Source: DASQPR01 sp963724705 (GTDB lineage: Bacteria; Actinomycetota; Actinomycetes; Mycobacteriales; Micromonosporaceae). From it: DNA of 64,000 nt. Positions 28,167 to 37,023 of the stretch are shown here, in pieces (position 1 is the stretch's first letter; the number at the start of each line of letters is the position of its first letter). Below the pieces are notes generated by a model. It saw only the letters and a program-made list of their open reading frames with translations. It searched no databases and was not told the origin of the DNA. Made by a program: the position numbers and the translations under genes. The stretch spans positions 1 through 64,000 of the forward strand of contig CAVRVS010000004.1 in the NCBI GenBank assembly GCA_963724705.1, given 5' to 3'.

Positions 28167-28760
28167 ATGATTAACGCATCGCAATCCTCCCGACGAGCCC
28201 TGCGTCCGCTACCCGAGGTGAGCGGCGGCGACGTCCGCCACCTGCACGTGGTTGACGATGACGCCTACGGCGACTGGGAGTCGGTGTATCGGGACAACGT
28301 CGACCGGCTCTACCGGCTGATGTACGCGCGGGTCGGCAACCGTGCCGACGCCGAGGACCTCACTTCGGAGGTGTTCAGCACCGCGCTGCGTCCACTGCGG
28401 CTGTCCTCCTCGAAAGGGGAGGTGCGGGCGTACCTGTTGCTCACCGCCAAAACGGTCCTTGCCTCCCACTGGCGCCGCCGCCTCGGTCAACCGGTGACAT
28501 CGATCGACCCCGAGACCGACATCGCCTACCTGACCGAACCCTCGGGGTCTGAACCGCCCAATGATGCGGCGATGCGCGCCAACCAGATCCTCCAGGCGTT
28601 GCCCGATCGGTACCGGCGCATCTTGGAGCTGCGGTTCCTGGAAGCGTGCTCGATCAAGGAGGCCGCGCACACCATGCAGATCAGCGTCAGCAACGCGAAA
28701 GTCCTGCAACACCGCGCCTTGCGGATGGCCGCGAACGTCGAGCCGGAGCTGGCGCCATGA
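28167..28760 (+). CDS. ECF-type RNA polymerase sigma factor
   Basis: A 197-residue sigma factor with region 2 (WESVYRDNVDRLYRLMYARV, GNRADAEDLTSEVFSTALR) and region 4 (LQALPDRYRRILELRFLEAC, SIKEAAHTMQISVSNAKVLQ, HRALRMAA). It lacks regions 1 and 3, as in ECF factors that respond to extracellular or envelope signals. ATG 28167 is the best start. Its stop overlaps the ATG of the next gene (ATGA), which encodes a single-span membrane protein and is the likely cognate regulator. No target promoter is identified. Confidence 0.88.
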   Translation: MINASQSSRRALRPLPEVSGGDVRHLHVVDDDAYGDWESVYRDNVDRLYRLMYARVGNRADAEDLTSEVFSTALRPLRLSSSKGEVRAYLLLTAKTVLASHWRRRLGQPVTSIDPETDIAYLTEPSGSEPPNDAAMRANQILQALPDRYRRILELRFLEACSIKEAAHTMQISVSNAKVLQHRALRMAANVEPELAP

Positions 28761-29416
28761 CCCGCCGTCGGCTGTCCGATTTCGTCGACGCGATTGCCGC
28801 CGGGCGGCGTCCGAAGCGCTTTCGCGCCGAACCCGATAACGCTGAGGTTCTGCGTACCGCGATCGCGCTGCGGGCCGCTCGCCCAGGAGAAAGTGCACCT
28901 ACCGAGGCGTTTGTGGAGGGTCTGTTCCAGCGGTTGTCAGAGCAGGCGAAGCCCGAGACCACCACGAAAGCCCGTCCGGTCCCGACCCACCGTGCGCGGA
29001 TCGCTCTGGTAACGGCCGCAGCCGTGGCGGTGCTCGTGGCCGGCACCACAGTCGCAACCGAGAACCTGCACCATCCGGCACCGACGTCCGCCACCGCACG
29101 CATACCCCAAGGGTCCGAGCTGCGGACAGGAACCTTCCAAACCGATGTTGGCCAGGTCTTGGGTCAGATCGTCGCCTACCGCGGGCAGCCGTCCTGGGTG
29201 TTCATGAACGTGGACATACCCAACTACGACGGCCGCATCGAGTGCATGCTGCAGGTCGACAACGGCGGAACCGTTGCCTTCGGCACCTTCACCGTCCACG
29301 GCGGAATCGGCCAGTTCTCCAAGGCCATCGATAATGTCGACGTCGGGCGACTCCGCGGAGCCAAGCTGGTTACGTCGACCGGATCTCCAATGGCCGCGGC
29401 CACCTTCGGGCCCTAG
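28757..29416 (+). CDS. Single-pass membrane protein, probable partner of the ECF sigma factor
   Basis: A 219-residue protein. The cytoplasmic N-terminal ~80 residues (MTRRRLSDFVDAIAAGRRPK, EAFVEGLFQRLSEQAKPE) precede one membrane span (IALVTAAAVAVLVAGTTVAT). An extracellular domain of ~120 residues follows (GQIVAYRGQPSWVFMNVDIP; ECMLQVDNGGTVAFGTFTVH). This is the usual topology of anti-sigma factors, and the gene is translationally coupled to the ECF gene. The HxxxCxxC zinc motif of classical ZAS anti-sigma factors is absent, so it would be a non-zinc type. The role is inferred from context. Confidence 0.7.
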   Translation: MTRRRLSDFVDAIAAGRRPKRFRAEPDNAEVLRTAIALRAARPGESAPTEAFVEGLFQRLSEQAKPETTTKARPVPTHRARIALVTAAAVAVLVAGTTVATENLHHPAPTSATARIPQGSELRTGTFQTDVGQVLGQIVAYRGQPSWVFMNVDIPNYDGRIECMLQVDNGGTVAFGTFTVHGGIGQFSKAIDNVDVGRLRGAKLVTSTGSPMAAATFGP

Positions 29417-29609
29417 CGGACTCAGCGCACTCACGCTAGTGGAAGATCTAACAGCAAGGAAGATGCTACCTATCGGGCCGGCGACCTGGCCGACGATCTG
29501 ATCGCGGCGACCGCTGGCTGTCGGCAGCAGGATGGCGCCGGAGACGGGTTCGCGCGATGTGACCAGCGTGCCGGCATCGGCACCGCTCTATCCCGAGGGC
29601 AGGGCATCC

Positions 29610-30491
29610 CTACCGGGCCGCCTCGTTGGTTGGGCCCCCGGGGGCCGGGACAGGGACCTCCAGGGCCAGGATTCGGCCGGTGGGATCACCGCTGAACATC
29701 GCCGGGCCCTTGGACCAGTCGCCGACCACCATGAATAGGGTCCGCCCGTCCGGGCCGCCGAGGGCACACGAGAAGCAACCGAGTTTGGTATCGACAGTTT
29801 GCAGCACCTGGCCACCTTCGCGCACCCTCACGCAGTGGCGGTTGGGCACGTCCGCGTACCAGACGGCACCTTCGGCGTCGAGGCAGATGCCGTCCGGGGC
29901 GGCGGCCTCGCCCAGATGGGCCCAGACCCGACGGTTGGCGAGGCTGCCGTCGGGTGTGATGTCGAACGCGGTCAGCATATGCGCGTACGACTCCGCGACG
30001 ATCAACGTCGAGTCGTCCGGGGTCACGGCCATCCCGTTGGGGAAGCCGAACCCGTCCGCCACCTGGCGGACCGCGCCGTCGGGAGTGGCCAGGGCGGCAA
30101 GCCCCGGCCGGTACTCTCCGCCGGGGAAGTCGAACGCGATGTTGTTGAGGTAGGCGTTGCCTCGACCGTCCACCGCGATCTCGTTCCACTGTTGAACGTC
30201 GAACGCGCCACTGAGATCGGCGTGGGTGACCAGGGCCCCGTCCGGCTCCTGGCGAACGACGCTGCGGGTGGCTCCCGAGACGAGCAGCAGCCGACCGTCG
30301 GGGAGCCAGTCGATGCAAACCGGGGCGAAGCCACCGCCACCGGGCGTCCGCAGCATCATCTCACTGTTCCCGTCCAGGTCGACGGAGATGATCTCCTGGC
30401 GGGCCCAGTCGGCGAACCAGAGCCGGCCGTCGTGCCAGCGGGGCGACTCGCCGAAGACGATCCCGGTCATCAGGGTGCGCAGGTCAGACAT
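29610..30491 (-). CDS. SMP-30/gluconolactonase/LRE-family protein
   Basis: A 293-residue six-bladed beta-propeller. Family landmarks are GIVFGESPRWHDGRLWFADW (metal-binding Glu), WNEIAVDGRGNAYLNNIAFD, FGFPNGMAVTPDDSTLIVAE and PDGICLDAEGAVWYADVP (metal-binding Asn/Asp). Members hydrolyse sugar lactones or related esters with a divalent metal. ATG 30491 has GGAGGAG upstream. It stands alone between hypotheticals; a sugar-acid lactonase role with the galactose or fucose loci is possible but not indicated by operon structure. Confidence 0.85.
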   Translation of the reverse strand: MSDLRTLMTGIVFGESPRWHDGRLWFADWARQEIISVDLDGNSEMMLRTPGGGGFAPVCIDWLPDGRLLLVSGATRSVVRQEPDGALVTHADLSGAFDVQQWNEIAVDGRGNAYLNNIAFDFPGGEYRPGLAALATPDGAVRQVADGFGFPNGMAVTPDDSTLIVAESYAHMLTAFDITPDGSLANRRVWAHLGEAAAPDGICLDAEGAVWYADVPNRHCVRVREGGQVLQTVDTKLGCFSCALGGPDGRTLFMVVGDWSKGPAMFSGDPTGRILALEVPVPAPGGPTNEAAR

Positions 30492-30804
30492 GGCAGCTCC
30501 TCCGGTACCGGCATCCCCGTCGGACGCCACCCATACGAATGTACGAAGGCCGGCGCCCGGTTTCGACATCAGGGGAAACCGAGACGGTAGCCTTGAGGTA
30601 CAAACGATCACGATCCGTCCTGGTGGGGGCCGGTGTGCGAGCTGTCAGGAATCGGGCGCCGGTACGTGCACTGGACTCTCGCAGTCGGTGATCGCCGCGT
30701 CATGACGACGGGCCCGTGCCCGCACACCGGACGCGGCGTGAAGCAGTAAGCGTCGTCTAGGTTCTTCGCCTAGCGTCCCCGATCTCGCGGAGGAACGATC
30801 CTCG

Positions 30805-31234
30805 ATGTCGTTCACTGATGAGAAAATTGCCTACCTGCGATCACAAGCACTCGCCCGGCTGGCCACAATCGGCCCAGCCGATCAGCCCGACGTCGTGCCA
30901 GTCGCGCTCGAGTTCGACGGCACGTTCTTCTGGGTCGGTGGCGACGGGCGCACAGAGCTCGAAACCCGGAAATTCCGCAACGTCAACGCCGGACGGCAAA
31001 AGGTTGCCCTCGTCATGGACGACATGGTCTCCTTCGCCCGTTCATTGCCCGCTCCATACGCCTCTATGGATACGCCGAGGCGCCGTTCGAACGAGTCGGC
31101 ATGGTTGGGCCCGGCATCTACATGCGCATCACCCCGACCATTTCGTGGAGCTGGAACATCGCCGGCGAAGCCGCCGGCACGACTTGGTATCAGCCGAGAC
31201 GCACGGTTCATCAGGTACCGGCCGATATGTAGAG
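30805..31234 (+). pseudogene. PPOX-class F420-dependent enzyme family protein, frameshifted
   Basis: The N-terminal half matches the family (FTDEKIAYLRSQALARLATI, PDVVPVALEFDGTFFWVGGD, KFRNVNAGRQKVALVMDDMV). Near 31040 the frame is lost. The expected C-terminus then appears in another frame (FIARSIRLYGYAEAPFERVG, MVGPGIYMRITPTISWSWNI), ending with TAG at 31232-31234. The rebuilt ~143 residues match the split-barrel flavin/F420-binding proteins of actinobacteria. The single shift would abolish function unless it is a sequencing error. Confidence 0.75.
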
Positions 31235-31739
31235 CCAGGTGGTGGCGTTCGTGAACGGTTGTCAGGGCGCCGGAGATCGGCCAGCGACGCCGCGACCTTG
31301 CCCTCTTGCGATTCGCCCGACATGACGACAACGAGTTGTACGGCCTAGGGCGCGCTCTGCGCTTGATGCGCCGGACCCATCAGGTGCGTGTCCGCCTGAC
31401 TGTCCAGGCGGAGGCGCTGGTCGCGCTGCTGTTCGGCCGGCTTACACACCTAAAATGATCCAGCGGGTGGGAGATAGTTCGATGGCGATGATTCGGCGGC
31501 TGACGGTCGTTGCGACCCGTCGATAGTGGACGGTGGTTATATAACAAGATCGAGAACAAGCCGGATCGTGCCCGACTGCGCGACTACGGCGTCATCAAGT
31601 CAGCCCATGTGCGATCCGACGCCGATGACGTCTCGGCCCGTCGGCGTGGCGGACTTGAAGCGACGAGCTGCCTTGGGGGCCGCGGGCGTGGGTGGGCATG
31701 TCCCCGCCGCGTTCGGTGTACATGTCCAACACGGCCCGT
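31235..31739. other. Gene-free stretch
   Basis: About 500 bases between the PPOX pseudogene and the convergent nitroreductase gene. I see no credible gene. It may hold terminators for both but no strong hairpin stood out. Confidence 0.35.
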
Positions 31740-32747
31740 TTACTGCTCACAACGTTGGCCTTCGGCTATCACGACGTCGCTCAATGGGCGGCGGGGAGTC
31801 GGCGGCGCCGGCGTCGTAGGGTATCCGATGCGCAGCACGGTTTGGATAACCTGGTGGTTTACAGAATCGGCCAGTAGGACCCGCAGCTTCGGCACTTCGA
31901 GCAATTGGCTCAGCGGGGTCGCCGCAAGACCGCGCTGGGTGGCGGTCAGCAGCACTCGTTGCATGGCGGCGCCAGCGTGCAGCCAGTCCGTCGGCGTGTC
32001 GCCGGTCGTGTACAACAGGATCAGTGTCGGTTCGGGTTCGAATGCCACGGTGGCCTTGGGGGTGCCGTGTCCGAAGGCGAAGTCACGCAGCGGGAGCGCG
32101 GCGTCCGTGTCCCGCGGCGCAAACGCGTGGCGGGGCACTCCGTCGCGGCGGCCGACGCCGCCGGGGGTCGTCCAGGCGGCGAGCTCCGTCCGGTACCGCG
32201 GGTTGGAGCGCATCCGGTTCTCGGCGGTGCGGGTGAGGCTGAGCACCCCGTCACGCAGAGCGGGGTCCACCGTCATCAGAACGGCGTTCTCGATCTCCGC
32301 GGCCGCGGCGAGCTCTTCCATGGTGCCGTAGGGAACTGGCCGGTCGGCGAAGGGCCGCCGGTTGGTGTGCCGGCGGGGGATTGCCCCGGCCAGGGCGACC
32401 GCCCCCGCGGGTGGCGCGACCGTCCGCTCGAGCGTGACGCGCGCGGCCAGGTCCGGCTCGCTCGGATCGGGCATGAACGACACCCGGTTCTCGCGGCCGT
32501 AAGCGCGTATGGCGACCCGCAGGTTGAACACCGCCGCTCCGACGCTGACGAGCATCTCGCGGCCGTCCGGGTCGAGTGTGGCCAGCTGGCGGCGCCGATC
32601 GACCAGCACGTCGACGACATCGCCTCGCGGCCTGAACAGCCACGGCTGGGTGTTGTGTATCGACGGCGCGGCGGACGCGGCGACCAGGCATTTCCGCAGA
32701 CCCTTGCCGGGATGAGCATCCCCGTCGTACCAGGCAGATTCGGACAT
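31740..32747 (-). CDS. Acg-type nitroreductase-family protein
   Basis: A ~335-residue protein of the Acg (Rv2032-like) branch of the nitroreductase fold. Landmarks are LVAASAAPSIHNTQPWLFR, HTNRRPFADRPVP, ENRMRSNPRYRTELAAWTTP, GDTPTDWLHAGAAMQRVLLT and TPLSQLLEVP. In mycobacteria such proteins belong to the hypoxia/dormancy regulon and bind flavin with an occluded active site; their physiological reaction is uncertain. ATG 32747 gives the family start. A cyclic-nucleotide-binding protein is encoded divergently at 33173, which may control it in response to redox or energy state. Confidence 0.85.
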   Translation of the reverse strand: MSESAWYDGDAHPGKGLRKCLVAASAAPSIHNTQPWLFRPRGDVVDVLVDRRRQLATLDPDGREMLVSVGAAVFNLRVAIRAYGRENRVSFMPDPSEPDLAARVTLERTVAPPAGAVALAGAIPRRHTNRRPFADRPVPYGTMEELAAAAEIENAVLMTVDPALRDGVLSLTRTAENRMRSNPRYRTELAAWTTPGGVGRRDGVPRHAFAPRDTDAALPLRDFAFGHGTPKATVAFEPEPTLILLYTTGDTPTDWLHAGAAMQRVLLTATQRGLAATPLSQLLEVPKLRVLLADSVNHQVIQTVLRIGYPTTPAPPTPRRPLSDVVIAEGQRCEQ

Positions 32748-33172
32748 ACCGCAAGCCTGGACCCCCGTGCGATGTGCTGCCACGGCCGTGCGGACCACTC
32801 CACCAGGCCCAAGGTCCCCATGCAAGACGAACCACCACCTCAACGACCCCAGCAGGTCCACGCAGGCGCTGTCGGGCGCGTGAGTCCTATCTGCCGATGC
32901 CCTCCACCGGTATCGTCAGACCAGACGGTCACGACGGGGCCTAGTTCCGGAGGCCACCTTGAGGGTGCGTACGTACCGCAGCGGCGGCGGTGGTCCCGGC
33001 GCGGTCGCGCCCGTACGCCGTCCGGCGTCTACGGTCACGAGCCAGCCCGTACCAGGCCCCCGGATCGGCGCCATCCCGGCGCACCGGGCATCCCCCACGC
33101 GCGAGACCGACTTCGTGCGGTGGGACATCGCAACCGGCACCGACGCGACTTGCTTGCTCGGCGGCTAGCACC
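32748..33172. other. Divergent regulatory region
   Basis: About 425 bases separate the Acg-type gene from the cyclic-nucleotide-binding gene. It must contain both promoters. No FNR/CRP-type palindrome was obvious by eye. Confidence 0.35.
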
Positions 33173-33670
33173 GTGTCTACATCGTATGACCTGCTGCGTG
33201 CCCAGCCGTTCTTCGACGGGCTCAGCGACTGGCAGCTCGAGCGGCTGGCCATGCACGCGCAGCGGTCGATGTTTCACGCCGGCAATCGGGTGTTTCGGGA
33301 GGCGGATGCGGCTGACCGGATGTGGCTGATCGTGACCGGCCGCGTGGCCGTCACCACCGACGTCCCGGGCCGGGGCGAGGTCGTCATCGACACGCTAGGC
33401 CCGGGCGCTGTGTTGGGTTGGTCGTGGCTGGTGCCGCCGCATCGCTGGCACTTCAGCGCGACAGCGATCGGGACCACGCTCACGGTCGAGCTGGATGGGG
33501 CATCGATGCGAGAGCTGTGCCACAATGACCCGGGCCTGGGGTTTCAGCTGGCGCTGGCGGTCATGCGGGTGGTGACCGACCGGCTACAAGCCACTCGGCG
33601 CCGGCAGGCCAGCGGGTACCCTGCCGAAGGCGGCGACCGAGTCTCGGGATTGGGCCAGGCAGACGGCTGA
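33173..33670 (+). CDS. Cyclic-nucleotide-binding domain protein without a DNA-binding domain
   Basis: A ~165-residue protein made of one cNMP-binding beta-roll: FFDGLSDWQLERLAMHAQRS, GNRVFREADAADRMWLIVTG, GPGAVLGWSWLVPPHRWHFS, ATAIGTTLTVELDG. The C-terminal helix (LALAVMRVVTDRLQATRRRQ) replaces the winged HTH of Crp/Fnr proteins. It is therefore a stand-alone sensor rather than a transcription factor. Small proteins of this type occur beside dormancy/universal-stress genes in actinobacteria. GTG 33173 is the assumed start. The ligand is unknown; the usual arginine of the cAMP pocket is not evident. Confidence 0.75.
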   Translation: MSTSYDLLRAQPFFDGLSDWQLERLAMHAQRSMFHAGNRVFREADAADRMWLIVTGRVAVTTDVPGRGEVVIDTLGPGAVLGWSWLVPPHRWHFSATAIGTTLTVELDGASMRELCHNDPGLGFQLALAVMRVVTDRLQATRRRQASGYPAEGGDRVSGLGQADG

Positions 33671-33707
33671 CTTGGCGTATCCGAGCCCGAGACGTGCGAC
33701 CCGTCGA

Positions 33708-34086
33708 CTAATAGCGTTCCACCAGGTGAGTGCGGCTGGCTGGAAGGCCGTATGGCTCGGGCCAGAAATCGGTGATCCGGGTACTCCGGCTATCGTCTCC
33801 GAGATCGAAAAAGCACACGCCGGGGAGAATTCCCTCGGGCACGGTGGCTTCGATCCAGCCGGCGGCGTGCGAGCCCCTCGCCGACGATCTGCTCCACGGC
33901 GATATGCCAGTCATAAGTGAAGCCATCCACGTTGAACCGGATATAGGCATCCCGGCCGTTGACCTGCTCCCTCGCCTGGGGACCGCGGTAGATCACATCG
34001 TTGGTAAGCAGGGCGCCGAACTAGTCCCAGTCTCGTGCCTCGGCCGCGGCCCAGTAGGCCGCGGCGATTTCGTGCGCGCTAGTCAT
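33708..34086 (-). pseudogene. SnoaL/NTF2-like protein with a nonsense codon and a frameshift
   Basis: ATG 34086 begins MTSAHEIAAAYWAAAEARDW, then D and TAG. The same frame continues FGALLTNDVIYRGPQAREQV and NGRDAYIRFNVDGFTYDWHI, and then shifts near 33870 to a frame reading GWIEATVPEGILPGVCFFDL and TDFWPEPYGLPASRTHLVER, ending at 33708. The whole matches the small SnoaL-like polyketide-cyclase/NTF2 fold (~125 residues). Two disruptions make it a pseudogene with more confidence than the single-shift cases. Confidence 0.7.
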
Positions 34087-34878
34087 GCGGCGCAGAGTAC
34101 CTGCAGGGCAGGACGCTGATGCGTGGCAGCGGTGCTGGCCCGTCATAGTGCCGCCTCAACTCGGTCGGTGTGGGCAGCCGCGGCATTCTGCTGAAGCGCC
34201 ACATTGGGCAGTCATTCCTGGTGTACACGAACGAGGTCCTCACAGGGCGCACGGGCGGTGTCGGACTTTGGGAACACGTTCACGAACGAGACTCCGCGCA
34301 CACGCCAGAAACCTGGGACCGGCTCGGACAATTCGGCGGGATCACACTATCGCCGCCTGGATGGTAGACAGAGGCTCCGTTGCGTTATCGGATGGGCGGG
34401 AATGGCGAACCTGATGAGCGTTGCGGTTCAGATCGCCAACGCGAGCTCAGAGAACGCCGCGGCGACCCGACGGGAGGGCTGGATGTCGATTGCCAGTTCG
34501 TAGTGGCCACGGCGGAGATTTTGCATGAACGCTAGCCCGGCCATGACAACCTGAGCGCTGCGATCGGCGCGTAACCCACGCATGGGTCGAAGTCGGTGTT
34601 TCAGACGGCCGTGGAGCGGGGCCTTCGCCTGTCCGGGGCCGCGAGAGGGCGAAACGTGCCGTTCGCGGCCGTGGAAGACGCCACCATGGGCCCGCACCGC
34701 CGCCGACTGTCGTCTCCTGGGTCGACAAGCAGGCGGCCGGTGACGGTGTCGTCCCAGTCGCATGGCTGCGGGATGGCGGCCAGCTGGTGAACGAACGGCC
34801 GCGGATCGGCTCAGGTCCGGTTCGGCCGCTCCCCTCCGCAGCCCGCTGTGTGGGCGTCGGGGACGGGCCGCAGGGTGA
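34087..34878. other. Stretch without a supported gene
   Basis: Nearly 800 bases. A plus-strand frame at 34170-34367 gives protein-like text (GQSFLVYTNEVLTGRTGGVG, LWEHVHERDSAHTPETWDRL) but no recognised family, and it may be a gene fragment. Nothing else is credible. Confidence 0.35.
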
Positions 34879-35361
34879 TCAGAAAGCGTAGGGGATGTCG
34901 TGGATGACTTCCTGGCGGCGGATCTTCCATGCGCCGTCGGTGCGCCGGAGGTTGAAGCGGTAGTAGCCGGACTCGATGGGCGTGATGGCGCCCTGGGCTC
35001 CGAAGGTGCCGGCCGGCCACCCGCCCTCGGGCTTCGCCGCTCCGACCACGTTGTAGGTGATGAACTGGGTTTCGATGCTGGCCTGGTCGCCGTCGACGGT
35101 GACGAGGTGGTCGTAGGTGGTGTGGTGGCTCCAGCCCCGGGGCAGGTGCGGCGCCATGGCCTCGGTTACGGCCGCCTCGATCTGCGCTGCTCCGGTGAGT
35201 TTCCCCAGCGGTTCCCTATCGTCTGGTCCACCGGGTCCGTGAAGGTAGATCTCGGAGACTGCGTCAACCTCGAAGAGCGCGGCCATCGCCGCGCCGTCGC
35301 GCCGGTCCGCGGCGCGGGTGTATAGGGACACGATCTCTCTGATCTCGTTCTCTGTGCTCAC
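34879..35361 (-). CDS. SnoaL-like nuclear-transport-factor-2-fold protein
   Basis: A 160-residue protein beginning MSTENEIREIVSLYTRAADR, followed by RDGAAMAALFEVDAV, SHHTTYDHLVTVDGDQASIE, TQFITYNVVGAAKPEGGW and YYRFNLRRTDGAWKIRRQEV. This is the SnoaL_4-type fold found in small ring-hydroxylating or isomerising accessory enzymes. It is divergent from the Rrf2 gene at 35580, with a palindrome between them, so it is probably the regulated target. No catalytic residues can be assigned. ATG 35361 is the natural start. Confidence 0.8.
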   Translation of the reverse strand: MSTENEIREIVSLYTRAADRRDGAAMAALFEVDAVSEIYLHGPGGPDDREPLGKLTGAAQIEAAVTEAMAPHLPRGWSHHTTYDHLVTVDGDQASIETQFITYNVVGAAKPEGGWPAGTFGAQGAITPIESGYYRFNLRRTDGAWKIRRQEVIHDIPYAF

Positions 35362-35505
35362 GACATTCTCCGGTTCTCTCTGTGCTGCCTGTCGGTGTCC
35401 GGGCTGGTGCGGCAGACGGGCGACCAGTCGCTAGTGCGCCGCAAGCGGGCACCTTGGGTGATCGCAATCTGCATGTGTGAAAAATACATATCCCTCGACA
35501 GAAAT

Positions 35506-35522
35506 GCAACTGTAAGAGTTGC
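35506..35522. promoter_or_regulatory. Palindromic operator candidate for the Rrf2 regulator
   Basis: GCAACTGTAAGAGTTGC is a perfect inverted repeat (six-base arms, five-base spacer). It lies 58 bases upstream of the Rrf2 start, in an AT-rich patch between divergent genes. The placement fits autoregulation and control of the SnoaL gene. Confidence 0.5.
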
Positions 35523-35579
35523 TAATATGGGGGTGTCGGGAGCCACCCGGACCAAGCGGCCGAAGAAAGGGGCACGAGC

Positions 35580-36092
35580 ATGCTGGACGTGAGGTTCTCC
35601 AGCGCGCTGAAGGCCATGCTCCTGCTTGGCCATGCCGAGGAAGAGGGCAGTCCCGTCCTCAGCTCGACCCAGCTCGCCAGGAGTCTGAACACGAACCCGA
35701 GCCTGGTGCGCAAGCTGATGGTCCCGCTGGTGCAGGACGCTCTCGTCACGTCCATCAAGGGCCGCAGCGGGGGTGTCCGACTCGGCCGGTCCGCGGACCA
35801 GATAACGCTGGGAGACATCTACCGCTCATCCATCGGCAACAAGCCGCTGTGGGCCCCCCGGCCGGAGGGTCCCCGGGAGTGCCTAGTCACCAACCACTCC
35901 GCTGAGTACTTCGTCAGGCTCACCGACGAAACCGAGGCAGCCGTCCTCGGTGCATTGGCAGGCCGCACCCTCGCCGACAGCCTCGACGAGTTACGCGCCA
36001 TCGACCGGGCCGGCGGTGCCCCCGCTTCGGAACAGCCGTTCCCCGCGCCCCGCCAGGCGACTATGCACGCCGCGGGTGGACCAGGCGGGTGA
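35580..36092 (+). CDS. Rrf2-family transcriptional regulator
   Basis: A 170-residue protein with the Rrf2 winged helix: MLDVRFSSALKAMLLLGHAE, LSSTQLARSLNTNPSLVRKL, MVPLVQDALVTSIKGRSGGV, RLGRSADQITLGDIYRSSI. Only one cysteine (RECLVTNHS) is present in the sensor part, so the three-Cys Fe-S cluster of IscR/NsrR is absent. It resembles the YwnA/cluster-free branch that senses other ligands. The C-terminus (FPAPRQATMHAAGGPGG) looks low-complexity. It is divergent from the SnoaL gene with a shared palindrome. GGGGCACGAGC precedes the ATG; AAAGG lies a little further upstream. Confidence 0.85.
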   Translation: MLDVRFSSALKAMLLLGHAEEEGSPVLSSTQLARSLNTNPSLVRKLMVPLVQDALVTSIKGRSGGVRLGRSADQITLGDIYRSSIGNKPLWAPRPEGPRECLVTNHSAEYFVRLTDETEAAVLGALAGRTLADSLDELRAIDRAGGAPASEQPFPAPRQATMHAAGGPGG

Positions 36093-36610
36093 ACAAACCG
36101 GCAGGTGGCGCAAACTGCCAATCGACCAGATTCGACATCTTCGCCTTCACAAGAACCTCGTTGGCGCGCTTGCGGATCTTGTTGATCTTTGCCTGACGGG
36201 CACGACGGCCAGAGCGTTGGTTGGCTAATCCGGCCGGGTTTGCCGTGATGCGCCCTTCGGCTGTACAGCCATCGGTACAGCCAAGCCGATCGACAAGGCC
36301 ACCGCGGCGCAGCGAGCCCGCCGGCAAGTCGCTCAGGTCAGCGGCACACGCTCACCTTGTCCTACCGTTGCGTCGACTCGAGGTCGGCGGACGTCTTCGC
36401 GATCACTTTGCAACGCGGTGGTCCGTCTACGCTCGGCGCCCTCGTGCAAGTCCCGCAAGATCATTCGGGCCATTCGCGGGCCACAACGCCCGTCCGTCCG
36501 CGGTCGTGAAGGGGCACGAGCAGGCAGCGGTGACCGCTCGTATTGCGGACGAGCCGAGGTCGCAGCCGCGGAGACCATTGTGGATGATCCGCTGGTCGTG
36601 GCTCAGGCCG
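36093..36610. other. Gene-free stretch with a Lys-rich protein-like fragment
   Basis: About 520 bases between the Rrf2 gene and repeat copy B. On the minus strand (about 36237-36095) one frame reads NQRSGRRARQAKINKIRKRA, then NEVLVKAKMSNLVDWQF. It is unusually Lys-rich for this DNA and protein-like, with no start codon nearby. The parent gene is not recognised; it may be a fragment of a mobile element. Confidence 0.35.
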
Positions 36611-37023
36611 CGATTATGACCGATCGCTTAGGGAAACCGTTGGTCACCCGTGTTTCCACGTCGACCACGATGGCAAATACGCAATGCGGCATCGGCGGCG
36701 GGAGCGGATTGGGAGCAGCGCGAGTGTCCGAACTGGCTTGTACGGCCTGCACTTGCGAGGATTGGCACCAATGGTCGCCGCTGAGCTCCGGTGCCTCGTG
36801 TCTGGGCAGGTCATAGGCGTTTGTTGGACGGTCACTGACACCTCCTTTTGGGAAGTTTTCATCGGCCATCCACGATGTTAGATACTGCCTGAGCTGGGGC
36901 TTCTTGACCGAGGCGATCGAAACGAGCGAGCGTGCGCTGATCCCTTAGGTGGGGGCAGATTGGGAGCAAGCGGGTGACCTCTTCCCAATGCAAAGGAGGT
37001 CAGAAGTCGATCAGCTGGATGCG
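36611..37023 (+). repeat. Dispersed ~0.4-kb repeat, copy B
   Basis: Homologous to copies A, C and D over its length. Shared blocks include GGAGCAGCGCGAGTGTCCGA, CTCCTTTTGGGAAGTTTTCA and GATTGGGAGCAAGCGGGTGA. The terminal inverted repeat TGACCTC...GAGGTCA lies at 36975-37002. With copy A it also shares AGAAGTCGATCAGCTGGATG just outside that end. The reading LIEAIETGERALIP seen in A, C and D is broken here by a stop. Confidence 0.8.

Noticed and set aside
31905..33329. A 474-codon plus-strand frame overlapping the nitroreductase gene
   Set aside because: Antisense to Acg motifs over most of its length; no family resemblance.
34170..34367. A 65-codon plus-strand frame with protein-like text
   Set aside because: No recognised family and no clear ribosome-binding site; kept only as a note in the gene-free stretch.
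36603..36869. GTG/ATG frame inside the repeat preceded by AAAAGGAGG, as a conserved small gene
   Set aside because: The frame behind the GTG closes after a few codons in copies A and C and changes residues freely in B and D, so it is not conserved as protein.
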